Assembly (NCBI GenBank): GCA_049999765.1
Contig: JBNGIQ010009373.1
Location: forward strand, 184,188-248,187
DNA from: Phaeoceros laevis
Lineage: Eukaryota; Anthocerotophyta; Anthocerotopsida; Notothyladales
DNA length: 64,000 bases
Reading direction: 5' to 3'
In this document: piece by piece, positions 1-16,565 of the stretch
Numbering within the stretch: position 1 is the stretch's first letter
Layout of the letters: the number at the start of each line of letters is the position of its first letter
Program-made: the position numbers and the translations under genes
The notes under the pieces: model-generated
Database searches by the model: none
What the model was told of the DNA's origin: nothing
Seen by the model: the letters and a program-made list of their open reading frames with translations, nothing else

Positions 1-610
1 ATGACTCCCATGACAGTGCCAGTGCAGGGGCTTTGCATCAGGGAATGTAGTAGCTCCATGCGCAGGCATCGCACATGGAAGAACAAGAATGGAAAGCTGA
101 GAACATGTATACAAACTGCACTATCTTTTTTAAGATGATAGAGGTTTGCGGCTCAATATAGTGAAAAGGAGGGGGCTTAAAACCAAATGGGACCAGGCCG
201 GATCCAGTACTTCCACCTACAAGCGTCACGTTTCGTAGTACTTCTGCCTAGAAGCGTCACGTTTCGTAGACTTCTACCTAGAAGCGTCACGTTTCGTATA
301 CACCTCAACCGCCCGTCCGAGCCCGGGTTTCGAAACCTAAAAAGCATTGTTACAAGGGCAATTCTTTTTATGTTAGGAGCTGGTTCTCTGGAAGCACTCC
401 GAACCACCACGTGGAAAAATCAGGCAAAATGCAAAAAATACTTGTCGGCCTTGTTTCATGCCCGGCATGAAAGACGGGCCTGCAAACTCATTTTTCACGG
501 AAAACGGGACCTGTCAGCACCCCGTTGGAAGAATTTTGCTTGCTGGCCTTCAGCCAGGCCTTAAGTAATGAAGTTGAAAAGTTGATCCGGCATCAGCACG
601 ACGTCACCTT
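1..610. other. Non-coding stretch before the assembly gap
   Basis: No conserved coding sequence was recognised. Apart from the 30-bp minisatellite at 210-300, the only notable item is a short palindrome around 325-337 (GGTTTCGAAACC). The open frames here are short and contain the repeat, so they are not called as genes. Confidence 0.5.
210..300. repeat. 30-bp minisatellite, three copies
   Basis: Three tandem units of 30 bp start near 211, 241 and 271. They share the core AAGCGTCACGTTTCGTA and differ only at a few positions in the leading CTTCTACCTAG-like part. Nothing suggests a function. Confidence 0.85.
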
Positions 611-710
611 NNNNNNNNNNNNNNNNNNNNNNNNNNNNNNNNNNNNNNNNNNNNNNNNNNNNNNNNNNNNNNNNNNNNNNNNNNNNNNNNNNNNNNNNNN
701 NNNNNNNNNN
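611..710. other. Assembly gap (100 N)
   Basis: Exactly 100 consecutive N. This is the usual placeholder for a gap of unknown size, so the true distance between the flanks is unknown. Confidence 0.99.
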
Positions 711-3203
711 CCATATAAGGCAATAAAATATTTTTTTCTTATAGGAGATAGTAGAAAGCATCGTCTTGGGGGACCGAACAAACATTTTTGTCGTGTGGGG
801 CTCTTAAGGGTTAAGCAAGTGAGTTTTTGAAATGCAGAACAATTTTTTCTTCTTGGTGCGAGTTCGCTAAAAAAAGAGAGAGATTCTCCTTCTTCTTTTG
901 ACTTATACAAAAGCAACCAAACTTACCAAAGCACAAAAAACAAACCCAAGAAGAATTACATAGGTAAGGACTTAATGGAGTCTTCCAAACTAGAAACAAA
1001 GAGTAGGAAATGACGCCAAATTGATAAGATAAATAAGGCTCCACTAAATGTGGACTTTTAAATTCCCGTGGAAGACCAAAGGCACTTTTAGTTTTTTTTT
1101 TTCCTTTGTACCAGGTTTCTCTTGTCTTTTGCACATTAATTGCTACCACTTTGCACTTTGCTTTTACTTCTTCCATCCTTCTTTGAAATTCTTTTTCCTT
1201 TTCCATCTTTTTCCCATTTTGATCTTAAATATTAATAATATGTGATTCATCACATATTATATAACAAGGAACGAAGTTGCTTATAGTGCTTTGGGTAAAA
1301 ACTAAAATTCACACTTGTGGCAAATAAAAAGGTCAGATGTTTCCAAATACAATAATATCATTTTAGGATATTATAGGAAAGGCACCAAGAGGAAATGCAA
1401 AGCATTGTCCCATATTGTTTAGTGCTTAATGACAAATATCATGGAATAAAAATAGAAAATTCTTTTTAGAAACCAAGAAACCATAGCCACGTTACGAAGA
1501 ATCGCCAACCTGGCCGAAACCGCTGGCTCCCACGGTCCCGCACCCCAATCGCGCAATTCCGACGTTTCTAAAGCTTACCGAGTATACTTTTCTTCTGCGC
1601 TCCTGCTATGTCCGGGCATGCCGATTTATTTAGACAACATTGTATAACCAGACTCGCCGACGACCCTTGCCCTTCCCGAATCTGCTTTCTCCAACCTATT
1701 ATTTGCTACTCGAGCAGCAAAACTGGGCCTATGCATTTCTGCAGTTAGGCGTCACGAGTCAAGACTGCAGATTTCTGTCATGCTCGACAGTGGCTAAGGG
1801 AATAGACTCGAGGGGTTGAAGAGAAGGGTATGTTTTTCAAACCAACATAAGCCAAGGCACCAATGGTCTTTTACCTTCGGGCATAGGCTAGACAGATCCT
1901 GTAGGTAGTCGGATTATAAACAGGTTGCTTTGAAAAATCAACAATTACCAGGCAGAGCATTCATTTGTACAAATTTGCCCACGGAAGATCACCCAAGAAA
2001 GCAGCTGTGCCCTTTCCGGCCGTAGAGTTCAGGGCTGTTCAGGGTCAATTCCCCAGCCTCAGGATAACCAGCTTCCAGTGGTAGTAGATGGTCGCTTCTG
2101 CCTGTGAAGTCCCTATCTCAACAAGTGGGATTACTGGGTTGGGATGCGGAATTTGGCACAACTAGCATGAGCAGGCTCCTCCCGAGCACTTCAGAGGAAC
2201 ATCAGGACAGTGAAAGTTCTGTCTCCAGCAACTGCCAAAAGAAACGTCTGGGTCATTGAGGAAACAAATGAAGATGACCGTAACAACAGCCATTATCCTG
2301 TGCCACCACCTGTTTGCTTTGTTTTGGTGCAGTGCATCAAAGACTTGAAATGAGAAGGTTCTTGACACTCACTACCATCCAGAAGGCCTTAATGTCTGTA
2401 AATGGTGTCTGAACCAAGATGCATGCGGATCATGGTAAAAGGGAGCTAGGGGGGTAGATAGGAGACTCCTTGCAAGCCAGGTAAAGAATCAAAGTCGAAA
2501 ATGTCACTTCCAAATGCTGTGGTATAGTGAACATATCTTGCCTGTATCAAGGCAGGAATGAATGTCAAAAGCTCAAAAAGGGGCTGACCATAATTACAGG
2601 AGCTTCAAGATTTTGTTCTGTTGTCTGTCTTGAAATTTTATGGTGAATTGCGGGTAACGTTCTCGAAGGTGCGGGTACAATGAAATACACCACCAACATG
2701 CCAACCATATTTGGAAGGTAAAAGTGGGAGGGCTCTTAAAAGGCGCAGTCTCACTATAAGGTGAAATAATTATAGAACTGGTAGAAATGGCTTATTTGAG
2801 ACGGTGGATAGTGTGGTTGACAGTGAGCAAAGGAGTCAATAAGAAAAACGAAAGGATGGGATTCATGACAATGTCTGGTTTGCTCCCAAGGAATAAAGAA
2901 TGACCAGCTCTCAAGGTCCTTCCCCAGGTAGGTTTGAAACTGCTGGATATTACCTTAAGCAGTGGCTACTGCGAGGACCTTGCCAACTTACAGAAGCTTT
3001 GCTCTGAACCATCATGGACAAGGTTTTGACCACCCTAAATTCCAAGTACCAGTATGGACAGGTCAACCACAAACACAGATGAAAACCCAGCAGGAGGGGT
3101 AGCCAGGTTACCTGTTTAGAGTGATCTGGTCACCAAACCTTAGCACATTGCACCTTCTATATCGTCTTTCAACTGCAAGACACCACCACCACAAATTGGC
3201 CAT
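711..3203. other. Intergenic stretch without a recognised gene
   Basis: T-rich around 1090-1230. No conserved protein was recognised on either strand. A 68-codon minus-strand frame at 2162-2368 ends in a cysteine-rich tail (CWRQNFHC...CSGGACSC) but has no partner exon or recognised family. The part next to 3204 probably holds the 3' UTR of the neighbouring minus-strand gene. Confidence 0.4.
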
Positions 3204-6069
3204 TCAATGCTGGACAAATAACTTCAACTCCACTCCTGACTGCCGCATTCGTGCGCATAAAAAGCAGAGAGTTCGGTCTACCTGCTCAGCAGAGGCTTCT
3301 TTTTGCACCTCCAGCTCGTGCTCCAGGTTAGACTCGCGTACTTCAGTGGCAGTACCTGCCACTGTAATGCCCCCGGCACTCAATCCAAGAAGATAGGCCA
3401 CTGCCCGTCCAAATCCATGGTGCTCAGGATCCTTGTTTGAATTCAGGGAGCCGTGTGCATGCTGCAGGAGGCTCACAAGATCTGGAAATTTAGCTTGCCT
3501 GTGCAATAGGTCAAGGGGACAACCGGATATATATTAGCATCGTTCTGCAAAGAGCAGCCAACCTTACAGCAATGACCTCAAATAGCACCATCAGTCCCAT
3601 CAATCTTACACAGAGAAAGGCAAGAGAAGCAACTTGTGTTTCACTTCATGCTTACCCTGAACCAGAGTCAAAACAAACAAGACAATCGAAGCTGCCAGAG
3701 TTGAGCTGCTCCTCATACATCTTTCGCAGTGTCACATTTTCTTCGAACAACTTTGTGTAGAGCTCATATGCTCTGTCCTCTCGACCTCTTGTCTCTCCAT
3801 CTCCAGTTTGTGCAATCGACGTCCCAGAAGTAACAATTGTGGACGTCATTTCTGTTTCTACTGGACCTTCGACCACCACTTGATCTTCATCACCTTTACC
3901 AAATAGAGTTTCTTCATCTGGCTCCCGAACATCTGGCTCTGAAATATCAGGGGTACCCTCCACATTCAAATCAATGATAGGGACTTGTTCTACCCTTGGT
4001 TCAGCCAATTTCTCAAACACTTCCTCCCTGAGTGGTGTCCTTGCAGATTCTGTTGCTGGAGAAGATGTCCCAATGTTTGCAGCACTAACAGCTTTCTCCT
4101 GCCCATCTGCAGGTTCTGGTGTTCCATTTTCTTGAGCAGGGTTTTTCTTGGAGTCAACTGCGGCATCCACCTGTTCGGCTCCGACAGCATCCCAATCTGA
4201 GTCTTTGCTACTTTCTTTGTGCTCCTGTGAGTGAGGACTTCTATGTCCGTGTCTCTTGAAACCTCTGTAGCGCGGCTCTGCATGTTCTTCACCTAATTTT
4301 TCACTCCATGTCTTTGCTTTCATGTTGTGCATGCGAAAGAGCTCATCTGCGTGAGACATTCCTCGACCTCTCCCTCTGCCACGCCGACCTCCTCTAAACC
4401 CTGGCACCCAAAGCTCTCTGTCGCGAAAATCTGCCAATGGTGCCCTATGCTTTGAGAATGCAGATCGATGTCCGCCCCTGGAATGAAAAAACGCAGGGCC
4501 AGTGTCTGAGTGGTGCAGGAAAGCAAGCTTGTCACGTGCAGCCCTCTCCACTAGATCATGAGTCCTGCCACCTATATCACCACTGCGACTTCGCCAAGAA
4601 CCATTTCCTAGCTCGTAGCCAAGAGGTGAGTGTAATCTCTCCAAACCCAAAGGGGACTCATAGGGTTTATCTAGAGCTGATTCGTATGATCGATGCCTGT
4701 ATGCATCTACCGAATCACGTCCTAGCATCACAGAAGAATGTGAAGTTGAATAACGGTAGTCACTTTTGCCTGCACCATGTTTCAGTGTATCTCCCAACCT
4801 TTCCTCAAGGTATCGGGCCCTCGAATGCACTCCATGGCCAGAGTCGCTACCATCATGATAGTCCCCAGGGTACGATCCTCGTGAGGACAGCCTCCTCCCT
4901 CTTCTCCCCCGTGAAGACAACAAAGATCTTTCGGAGTCCCTCTCACTACCAACAGTGTCACTGAGGCCAGACCTGCGGTCATAGATTTCTGACTTGACTA
5001 CTCGACCGTGGTCTCGCTCTTTCCTGGCTCCTTTCTCAAGATACTCGGACTCTAGAAGACTTCGGCTGCCTCCATGATCAATCAAACCTCCAGCTACGTC
5101 TTGACTTCCTAGTCCCTCGCTTTTTGGTCTTCCAAACTCTTGGTAGTCATACTCATCAAGGTCCCCATCACCTCTAGCACGCTCCGCTTCCAGTGCTGCC
5201 AGATATGCTGGCTTCTTGTCCGAGTAGTAGTCTTTACCGCCACCATCGTATGACTTGCTCTTCCTCTTGCCCAAGACGCTTTCGCCTCCTCGGACAGAGT
5301 ACGTATCATCTCCCTTACCCTCCTCGGAATACTTCCTTCCAGATTCATACTCGAGGCCCTCCCTCCTCCGACCTCTTCTTGCAGCTCTGAAGGGATCATA
5401 TGACTCTTTTCCATAAGCTTCAGCATCCCTTTCATGCCTGCTAGTACCCATAAATTCTGCACGGGTGTCTCTGGGTCTGCCTTCTCTTGCATAATCATCG
5501 TAATGAGCTTTGGCCAGTGCTGGGCCGCTACTGCCCACATAGGAATGAGGCTTGAGGTCTGAGTAGGAGTACTCAGGTTCATCATAGCGTAGAAAGCTTG
5601 GCTTCCCTCGCCCTTCATCGGCTGCCGACCTGCGAGTTAAGCTATCAAAACCGAGAGAAGGCTCCGAGATAACGCCCCTATCCAAAAAGCCCTTGGATTT
5701 CTCCCGCTCTAACCCTCTGTAGCTGCTGTAACCCTCCGGTCCTCGTACACCGCCATCGCCTCTTGATCCTTCAGAAGCCAGAGTTCCCAGCTGATCAGGA
5801 GTGACACCCTGGGCGGCAAAGTAAGCTGCTGCAAGTCTCTGGGCTTCACTCCTCAACTTGTCGTCGTCCCTACCTTCTCTTTCACGACCAGTGTTCTTCT
5901 CATCAAATCCTCGAGACGCCTGGTAGGAGAGCCTACTGTCAAAATCCATCGCCGGGCTGGTCTCAGCCCAGGAACCCCTGGTAGCGAGGGATTTGTGCGA
6001 CTTCGATAGCACCCCCCTTGATAAAGATGGACCGAACCCTGAAGCCCGCCTCCCTCCTCTAGACATCAT
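3204..6069 (-). CDS. RGG-rich, putative C2H2-like zinc-finger protein (plant-conserved, function unknown)
   Basis: Two exons, complement(3204..3498, 3656..6069), joined by a 157-bp intron in consistent phase; about 902 aa. The N-terminal two thirds is low-complexity, rich in Arg, Ser, Asp, Gly and Tyr, and ends in an RGRGRGRG box (about residues 555-575), typical of nuclear RNA- or chromatin-associated disordered regions. Near the C-terminus a short helix (ELYTKLFEENVTLRKMYEEQ) precedes FDCLVC, and the second exon continues with LVSLLQHAHG...FGRAVAYLLGL. The CxxC...H layout followed by an H-x-FG-x(5)-LG-like tail resembles a family of uncharacterised plant zinc-finger proteins. The splice joins the two halves of that domain, which supports the intron. 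The start is the MMSRGG at 6069. The disordered part suggests no biochemical role beyond likely nuclear RNA or DNA association. Confidence 0.72.
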
Positions 6070-7169
6070 CTTGTCGGTTCAAGAGGGGTATACGCAGACT
6101 CGGGAGCCAGAATTTTGAGAAAAGCTGGACTTGAGTCACTTGACAAAAGGAATTAATAAGCTCGAATTGGCCCGGAGCATAAAGTTCTAAACTAGGCCAC
6201 CAAGAGTCGAGCCTCGGGCTTCGAGCAAGACTTGCTAACTGTTGAAAGTTCAAAGTGTAGACGGTGTAGTGTCCTAGGGTTTTGAGCACCGGCTTATAAT
6301 CTTCAAGGTAGAGAACATAAAACGGTCAGCCAGGGACATAAATAGGTCAACAACCTAGATAGATAGATTAATTTGAGTGAATAGCAGCCGAGACCGGGAC
6401 CTGATTCCATATTTGGGGTTTAGAATCCCCGAATTAGAGGGACCTACCAGTAGTAGTAGCCTGTACCTGCTACCTACCAACTTGTACCAAGTATTTGTAA
6501 TATTATATATACTCTAAGATTCTAAATTGCTAAGAAAACTTGGTTGGATAATTTGCAAGAAACGTTGGTAGACAACCTCCAAGCTTTCTGCATCCAGCCA
6601 TGCTATCGTTCGCTCATTATTTGCTACTTGGATGCATGTCGGTGTAGGTAAGGCCTGTCAGTGACTCACGGCATACGTCATATTGGTGTCAGTAGCGATG
6701 TGCATCCACCTTATTCGGACCACAACAGTCTCAAACACATCGATTTCGGATCCTCCTCATTCTGTCCTCGACTTACAGTACTTCAAAATTCAAATGTACA
6801 GGGATATGTTACTGAGCATAACAGGACGGTCTTCCAAACGAGTCCAAAAAGGAAACAATGCAGCATCGAATGTCTGACACCACTACAGAAGCTGAGGTTC
6901 AAAATTACTGGCACACAGATGGTTTGACTATCCTCCAGGCCAGTGGTTGCTTCTGCCACAAAGACATCCACGTGTCCCAACAACCTGCTGCTTCACCGAT
7001 TACACCTGCCAAAGACATTTCATGTGCCTCCGAGACCTGCTGCTTCACGTAACTTCGAGGGATCAGGCCACTTGTGCCTATCAGGATGATAAGCAGATGG
7101 ATGCCATAGTGCTTTAGCATGCTGGAAACAATACCGTACACCAATACCGGGGGCAGGCTCGTCATCAAA
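6070..7169. other. Intergenic: 5' leader of the zinc-finger-like gene and 3' region of SPT16
   Basis: About 1.1 kb between two minus-strand genes. It should hold the SPT16 3' UTR and the promoter and leader of the downstream gene. No conserved ORF or strong repeat was seen. Confidence 0.4.
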
Positions 7170-10100
7170 TCACCTAAATTTAGGCCTCTTCGAGGGAGCA
7201 GCCCTGGAATCTCTAGGATCAGGGGCTCTAAGTTTGCCTGCTGCTTTGGCTTTCTTCCTTCTCCTGTCTTCATCACTATCAGACTCCTCACCCTTCTCCC
7301 TATCTTCCCTGGTGGCTTGTGCTTCCAATTCATCCCATGTCATACCCTCCTCCTCTTCTTCATCCTCCTCCTCTTCATCTTCCTCAGATTCAACCACTGA
7401 CTCATCATCAGAGTCGTCATCCTCTGACTCGGATGCTTCATCCACATCTGAGGGCTCGTATGCCTCAGACTCTGCAGATTTCTCGGATTCCGAGTCACTA
7501 ACTTCAAGATTTAGAAACTCCCACCCACCATCCTCAATGAACTTGTCAGGATCGTCCAAAATTGTCTTTAAGATGGGACGCCAATTCAGATTCAGTCTGC
7601 TCTCATAGTACTTGATGTTCATTGAGTTCAACCACTCCTTGATGCCATCCAATGAGGTAGATGGAATTGCATCTATCCGCAGCACATCCCGCTTGAAATC
7701 CTTGAAAACAATGGCCATGTCAAACGCCTTCTGGCCAAGCCCGACTCTTTCTAAATTCACTATCTCAATGTCATTCAAGGTGATCACCAAGAAAGGTGTC
7801 TCTATTAGCTCCACTAGGCAGTTCACGGTTGGAACAATGAAAGCAGATGACTTGCTCGGAACACCATGGAATCCTAGCTCTCTGAATGGTATGTCAAATT
7901 CCAGGTCTAATTCCCTCCATGGTGACTGTTCCCAAACCTCACCCATCTTCTTCACAAAGGCCTGGAACTCCTGATTGATCCTATTCCTTCTGTCTCTCTC
8001 TCTCTGCTCTTCCTCAATCTCATCAGGATCATGGTATGCAGACCGCCTTCCACCTCCAAGAGTCTGCACAACCTCCATAACCTCTACATAGAATTGAACA
8101 TCCTTGGTTTTCTTGTTCCCTACCATGATAGGATTGTGCAAGTGGAAGTGCACCAAAGTGATCATTTCCTTCTCTGCAGGCTGAAAAAAGGAGTGCTTAA
8201 TATTTCGAAACATAATATCTACTCTCTCGTCATGCTTCATGGTGGCATAGCGGAAACCATTTGAATGAGCTTCCAAAGTACCAGTAGTCTTTCGACCTCT
8301 ACCACCAAAAGCTGGTCGGATCCACAGGTCAGAAAGCCTGACTGCCCTCTTCAGACCTCCAGGTGTCAACTTCTCTTGTGTAACAAGAGTTGCCCTCTCA
8401 GCTTTCTCTGACTCTCTCTGAGCGATTTGCCTTCGCAAAGTCTTAATGTGTTGCACCACTTGATTGGAGTGTCGAGTATCACTTGACCTAAAAGAGATCT
8501 CCTTCAAGTACATGGAGCGTGGAAACTTTTGAAAAGGAAGGTCATTTGTCGTAAAGCCTGCTCCAGGGACGTTGAATATAATACGGATGTAGGAATGCCC
8601 TCCATCCTGCTGGCTAGAGATGCTCTTCACCGTATAAATGTGAAATGGGACCATCATACCGTAAACTGGCAGCAGGATGGCTTCATTTTTTGCATCCACC
8701 TGAAAAAAATCTTAATAGTGTCAGAAACAATACGAGAACCACGTTACCTCCAAATATGTGCAAAGGCATGAGTGCTGAAAAACACCTCTACCTTGCTAGT
8801 GGTGGTACAAGTCGTTACCTGAATCATTGGCTCCCGTTGAGTAGGAATATCATCTACATTGCGGTAGGCAACAATGTCACCACTAACTCTTGTTAACCCC
8901 TGGCCATCTCCCTGGCCAATTCCCCCTGCAGCAAGCCTTCTGGCAGTTTCTTCATTCTTCTGTCTTGCAAGCTCTTGCTGATGCAGCCTCCTCTGCTCTT
9001 CCTTCGTCATCTCCTGAGTGTCTGACCTGAGGCTTGTTTTGTGCCCAGAAGATTCTGCACCATTTGCATCGGGCTTCGGCCTTGTCTTTCTTTGCTGAGG
9101 CTCCTCAGGCTCTTCCTCCTCATCGTCCTTGAAGGAGTAAGCTATGTCGTTGAAGGATTTCGTGCATGCATTAGTCAATACCTCTGGACCCTTTGATGAG
9201 CCCACAACCACTGTGTCTGCAAGCATGAGTGAAAACTTTGCTGTTCGAGGGTCCTTGGACTGCTCAGTGGATAGACTTTGGAACCCCACATTTACATTAA
9301 AGACCATTCCAGCCTTTATCGGATGGTCGTTTTTGGCGTTAAGATTGGACCCCGACTCCCGAAACTCTATCCCAATGCTTGTCCCTGCGTTCTTGGTGAG
9401 ACTGGCTACTAACTCAGGGGCCTCCTTCTGCACCACACTTAGGGCTGCTTGATACGGTGCAGACATGGGACTGTCCGGCTTAAGAGCATTGATAGCAGCT
9501 TCATGGGCCTTGAGAAGAACTTTGTAAGCCTTCTCTTGCAACTTATCGGCATCGATCAAATATGTCCTCGCCACATTGGAGCAGTACGATGCATAACGTG
9601 CTCCTAGGGCGCAGATGATCACCCCTGTTGCATCATAGTAAAGTTGATCATCATTGCTGAGAGCACTAGGCTTCAGGTCGAACGTGCCCCCTGATTGGAA
9701 AACTGGGGGAAAGCAGATGTCCACGTTATCAGGCTTGTAATTCACCTTCACCCTGCCGGGCTCCAGAATGACTTCCTCAGTCTTCTCCATCAGCTCGGCA
9801 TGCGTGATTTTCTCCTCTTCGTCAATGGCAACTTCAAGCTTCGGGACCACAAAGCCCTTCATCACCGACGCACTCAAGAAAGAGGCTCTCTTGATATACG
9901 AAATCTCCTTTTCATCCTTTACCAGAAATAATTCCGCGATGGCAGCCGATACATCAACCTTGCTAGCCCCCGACTCTCCCAACACCTCCTCCCATTTTTC
10001 CATAACAGCTCCCTCGGCTGATTCCTTGGCCAATACTCCAACCACAGGGCTATCTTTCTTCGACTCTTGCTTCACCGACTCCAGAATGGCAGCCATCTCC

Positions 10101-10486
10101 GTGCCCCCTGCTTCGTTCCTGGGCCGCACATGAATCACCAGCTCCACCTGTGCCTGTTGCCTCACGGTTTTGCGTAGCGCCTCTAGCATGCCGGCCTTCT
10201 TCTGCGAGCACACTAAATGCAATTTGCGAGTGTGCAAAAAGACCATGACAGTCTCCGGGAACTCGTAGCCTAGCAGCCAGACATGTAATGCAGTGGATTT
10301 GAGGTATCTCAAATCCTCCGAGGTGCGAGGCGTGAGCACACCTACGGCATCCGCCCCGTTCCAGAGCTTCTCCTTGCCCTCCGTCCATGCCCGGTAAAGA
10401 GCCTTCAGCCGCGTTGAGAGCAGCTCCTGGTCGATTACCACGCCTCCCCCACCGCCTTTGGCATCACCGTTCCTGGCCTCCGCCAT
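7170..10486 (-). CDS. SPT16: FACT complex subunit SPT16 (histone chaperone)
   Basis: Two exons, complement(7170..8699, 8819..10486), with a 119-bp intron at 8700-8818. The splice joins ...REPMIQ to VDAKNEAILLPVYG, restoring the family sequence; total 1065 aa, normal for SPT16. FACT (SPT16 plus SSRP1) displaces and redeposits H2A-H2B dimers during transcription and replication in the nucleus. Visible parts: a creatine-amidinohydrolase/aminopeptidase-like N-terminal domain (to about residue 450), a charged linker with RKTRPKP, the middle domain starting near the splice, the RTT106-like tandem-PH region (WELDLEFDIPFRELGF...), and a long Asp/Glu/Ser-rich tail that ends in basic KRPKFR. The tail's repeats give a long serine-rich frame on the opposite strand, which is a shadow. 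Arabidopsis SPT16 is intronless from memory; if so, this intron is a lineage difference. The gene lies 393 bp downstream of the helicase stop on the same strand. Confidence 0.96.
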
Positions 10487-10878
10487 GGGCTCAGGGTTGC
10501 CGCCCGGCTCTGCTCTGCCCTGCTCTGTCCTCGCCCTAAGATGGCCTCACCACCATCACTCTTCGAGCCTCGCTGCTGGCCCTCACGTTCCCAACTACGT
10601 ATCCACCATCAACGATTCCGCGCGGGCATGCGGCGCTCGTCTTCGTCGCTACTCGGCCGAGGGCGTAATCTGAATGCCCCGTTTGCCGCCATTCTTGGCT
10701 ACTACAATGCGTCCGCTTTCGTTTCGAGATCCGAGTAATATATTCACAAAAACGAAGTTCACGGGTTTTCAGACTTTTCTACTAGAATGAATCTTATACT
10801 GTACTCTTTACTAGCAACTGGGTTCAGGTCGTCAGGACCTAAAATTAGGCAGGAAACTAATCACAAAAATGCTCCACT

Positions 10879-14197
<3,319 letters not shown>

Positions 14198-14496
14198 AAG
14201 CTTCTAGCTAGAAGAACGAAACGGCTCAATTGTCGTCAGCAGCTCCCTGCACATGGTAACGTGAGCGCCTCTTACTACCCGCATATCTTCATCGGTCCAC
14301 CAAAATTTGAAGTTACCTGCAGTTTGCCGAGGCCTTGAGCCATTGTCCTGGTGCTAGATCGTGAGAGTGTTTAGGGCTTCGAGTATGAAGTTGCGATTGC
14401 GCAATCCTCTGCCCGGTGTCGTTGTGATGGTTTCCTAGATATTTCTGTTGGAAGCGGGTGTGCTGGCGCGCAGCTGTAACAAGGGCACATCCATCC
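14198..14496. promoter_or_regulatory. Divergent intergenic region between helicase and DUF2232 gene
   Basis: The start codons of two oppositely oriented genes are 299 bp apart. Any promoters for both must lie here or inside the leaders. No convincing TATA box was picked out; the call rests on gene orientation alone. Confidence 0.45.
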
Positions 14497-16108
14497 ATGG
14501 CTTCTTGCAGCTTGGCCTTGGAGGTGGGACGTCATTATTCTTCATTTATAGCGCCAAAAGGGATTCATGTCGGAACCTACAGAAGCCTATTTGCCAAGAC
14601 ATCTCAGCTCAAAAACGACTATGCCATCCAACGATCAAAAACAGATGTGGATGAAAGGAAGAAAGGTGCCGCTACCTGCAGGGCCACGATCGATTCAGAC
14701 CCCTCATTGCGGTTTTCGTCTCAGAATGAATGGTCTCCTGAAAACAGAGTTGAAGGAGTAGGTGAAGAGATAGCTGAAGAGAATGTTATTGTGAAGGAAA
14801 AAACTCTGCGACTTGTAGAAACTGCCATGCTTGCAGCAACAGCAGGGCTTGCCTACTTTGTGAGCAATCTCTTGAGACTTGAGGTACACTTTTATAGGAC
14901 ACATAGAAACAAATTGTTGACTTTGGTGGATACTACAGTTTGCAAATTGATGACTTACAAGTTGATTGATCTTGCAGGCTTATCTAGGCTGCTTCTTTCC
15001 TCTTCCAGTAGTAGTTTCTTGTATGAGATGGGGGCCTCGAGCAGGCCGGAAAACTATGGTCTGGCTCTCTTGACGGGTTTGAGAAGTACGGTTAAGCTGA
15101 TGCTTATGCCTGTATGGAGCTGATGGAGTCCCTCAATTCTTTGTCCTCAGGTGTCGACGGCTATGCTGCTAATGGTGCTTTCTGGACCTTTGAAAGCTGT
15201 GTCATACTTGGTATGCATTGTTTTTCGACAAAAGTTCCAACCAGATGATGCAGCTTGCAATGTTTGACCATAGGACTGATACCTGAATGTGGTGTTTGAA
15301 ATGCAGCTGATGCACGGACTTGTCGGATGGGCAATGGGCTCTCTTTGGAGGTACACCAGTCTCGGCAGTGGACTCGCATCTTCAGTTTTTTCAATTTTAG
15401 AGCTTAAAGCGGCTGTAGCTACTTACTGAGTGCATGTTCTTCCTGGCGTTGCCTGCAGCTGGCGTGTCAATTGGGGCCTATCTATCGCTATCTGTGCAGT
15501 GGTAATGTTTAGTTGCTGCAGCTGCTCCATGTCCCTCCTTAAGCATGTCTAGTGCTCTCACACTTAAAGCTGCGCAGGTGCGGAGCATAGGTGCTCTAGG
15601 ATTTGTCATGTTATCGTCCTTCATGCTGAACGAGAACCTGCTGCAATTGGTACAGTGCTGTGCCTGGAGATTTTTACTTCACTTTTGAATTGTCAACAGC
15701 CTTGGTGTCAATGTGCATGCGTGAATTAAGTCAATCCTGTTGAAGAATTTGTGCACATGCTTTGCTTCTTGATCCTGTAGCTGCTTTGGTAAACTGCAGA
15801 TTACAATCAATGCACATGCCACATTCTCTTACATCCTGGCGGCAGTAGGCGTGAACATGGTCCCGACAATGAATATGATCTACTTTGTCTTTGCGTTCCT
15901 GGTAACATCATCCTCTTCACCTCCTTTGAACAGTGAGCTTCATGAGATCCAATACCATTGACTAATAGGACACTACCCGTATGTGCAGCTTTTGCTAAAC
16001 TGCGGATCATTTGTTTTTCTCCTTCATGTGTTGTATGCCATCTTCCTTCGTCGGCTGGGTATAAAGACTTCCATTGCTTTCCCAAGATGGGTTGAACGGG
16101 CAATTTGA
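14497..16108 (+). CDS. DUF2232-like multi-pass membrane protein, probably plastid-targeted
   Basis: Eight exons, join(14497..14883, 14978..15058, 15151..15210, 15307..15350, 15459..15501, 15578..15649, 15800..15901, 15989..16108); 302 aa and closed in phase. The N-terminus (MASCSLALEVGRHYSSF...) is Ser/Lys-rich and unstructured, like a transit peptide. From about residue 110 the protein is a chain of hydrophobic segments with conserved pieces FPLPVV, RWGPRAGRKTM, LSGPLKA, LMHGLVGWAMGSLWR, NWGLSIAIC, HATFSYILAAVGVN and the end LGIKTSIAFPRWVERAI. These match plant chloroplast relatives of the bacterial DUF2232 (YybS-like) family, whose transport role is unproven. The second intron starts with an unusual GTCTGG donor; the splice is still preferred because it joins KTM to VSTAMLLMVLSGP without a stop. 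An upstream in-frame ATG at 14458 is possible. Confidence 0.85.
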
Positions 16109-16565
16109 GAATATCATCGACCCTCAGGCTGTTGTCAACTCCTATAATCAGTTTGTCAGATTTGACTGTTCTTCCATGTACAGAACGACAATATCATCAG
16201 CTTTACTGCCAAGGTACTTACAACTGCGACCACTGTTATACACTTTATTATTGTGTTTGACCCTGAAATCATTTTGTTGTGGGTTCTGCAGGCCGTCGCC
16301 TCTTGCTGAGTGGAAGGCTTGTAAGTTTTAATCTTTTAACCAACTTTTCTGGGTCGTCTATTTCGTTAAATTATGCCTAAATGGCATGCCCTAACTTTGC
16401 GACGCGCCTGCCCTAGAACCGTGAGCCCTAAATTTGGCAAGTATTTATGCTACGAAGTTGACCTGGTTTTCTTCTCAGGGCTGTGATTTGTGTTTCCCGG
16501 GGAGTATGGCGGATCGTGCAGGGAGTGTTGAGCGCTTTCTTGTTAGTATTGTGGTGTTAGCGTCC

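Noticed and set aside
187-564. 125-codon plus-strand frame over the minisatellite
   Set aside because: It is built from the 30-bp repeat (SVTFR repeated) and shows no family similarity.
2162-2368. Minus-strand 68-aa frame with cysteine-rich C-terminus
   Set aside because: No recognised family, no second exon and no support beyond a short frame; it could be chance.
7234-7608. Serine-rich plus-strand frame
   Set aside because: It is the complement of the acidic Asp/Glu/Ser tail of SPT16.
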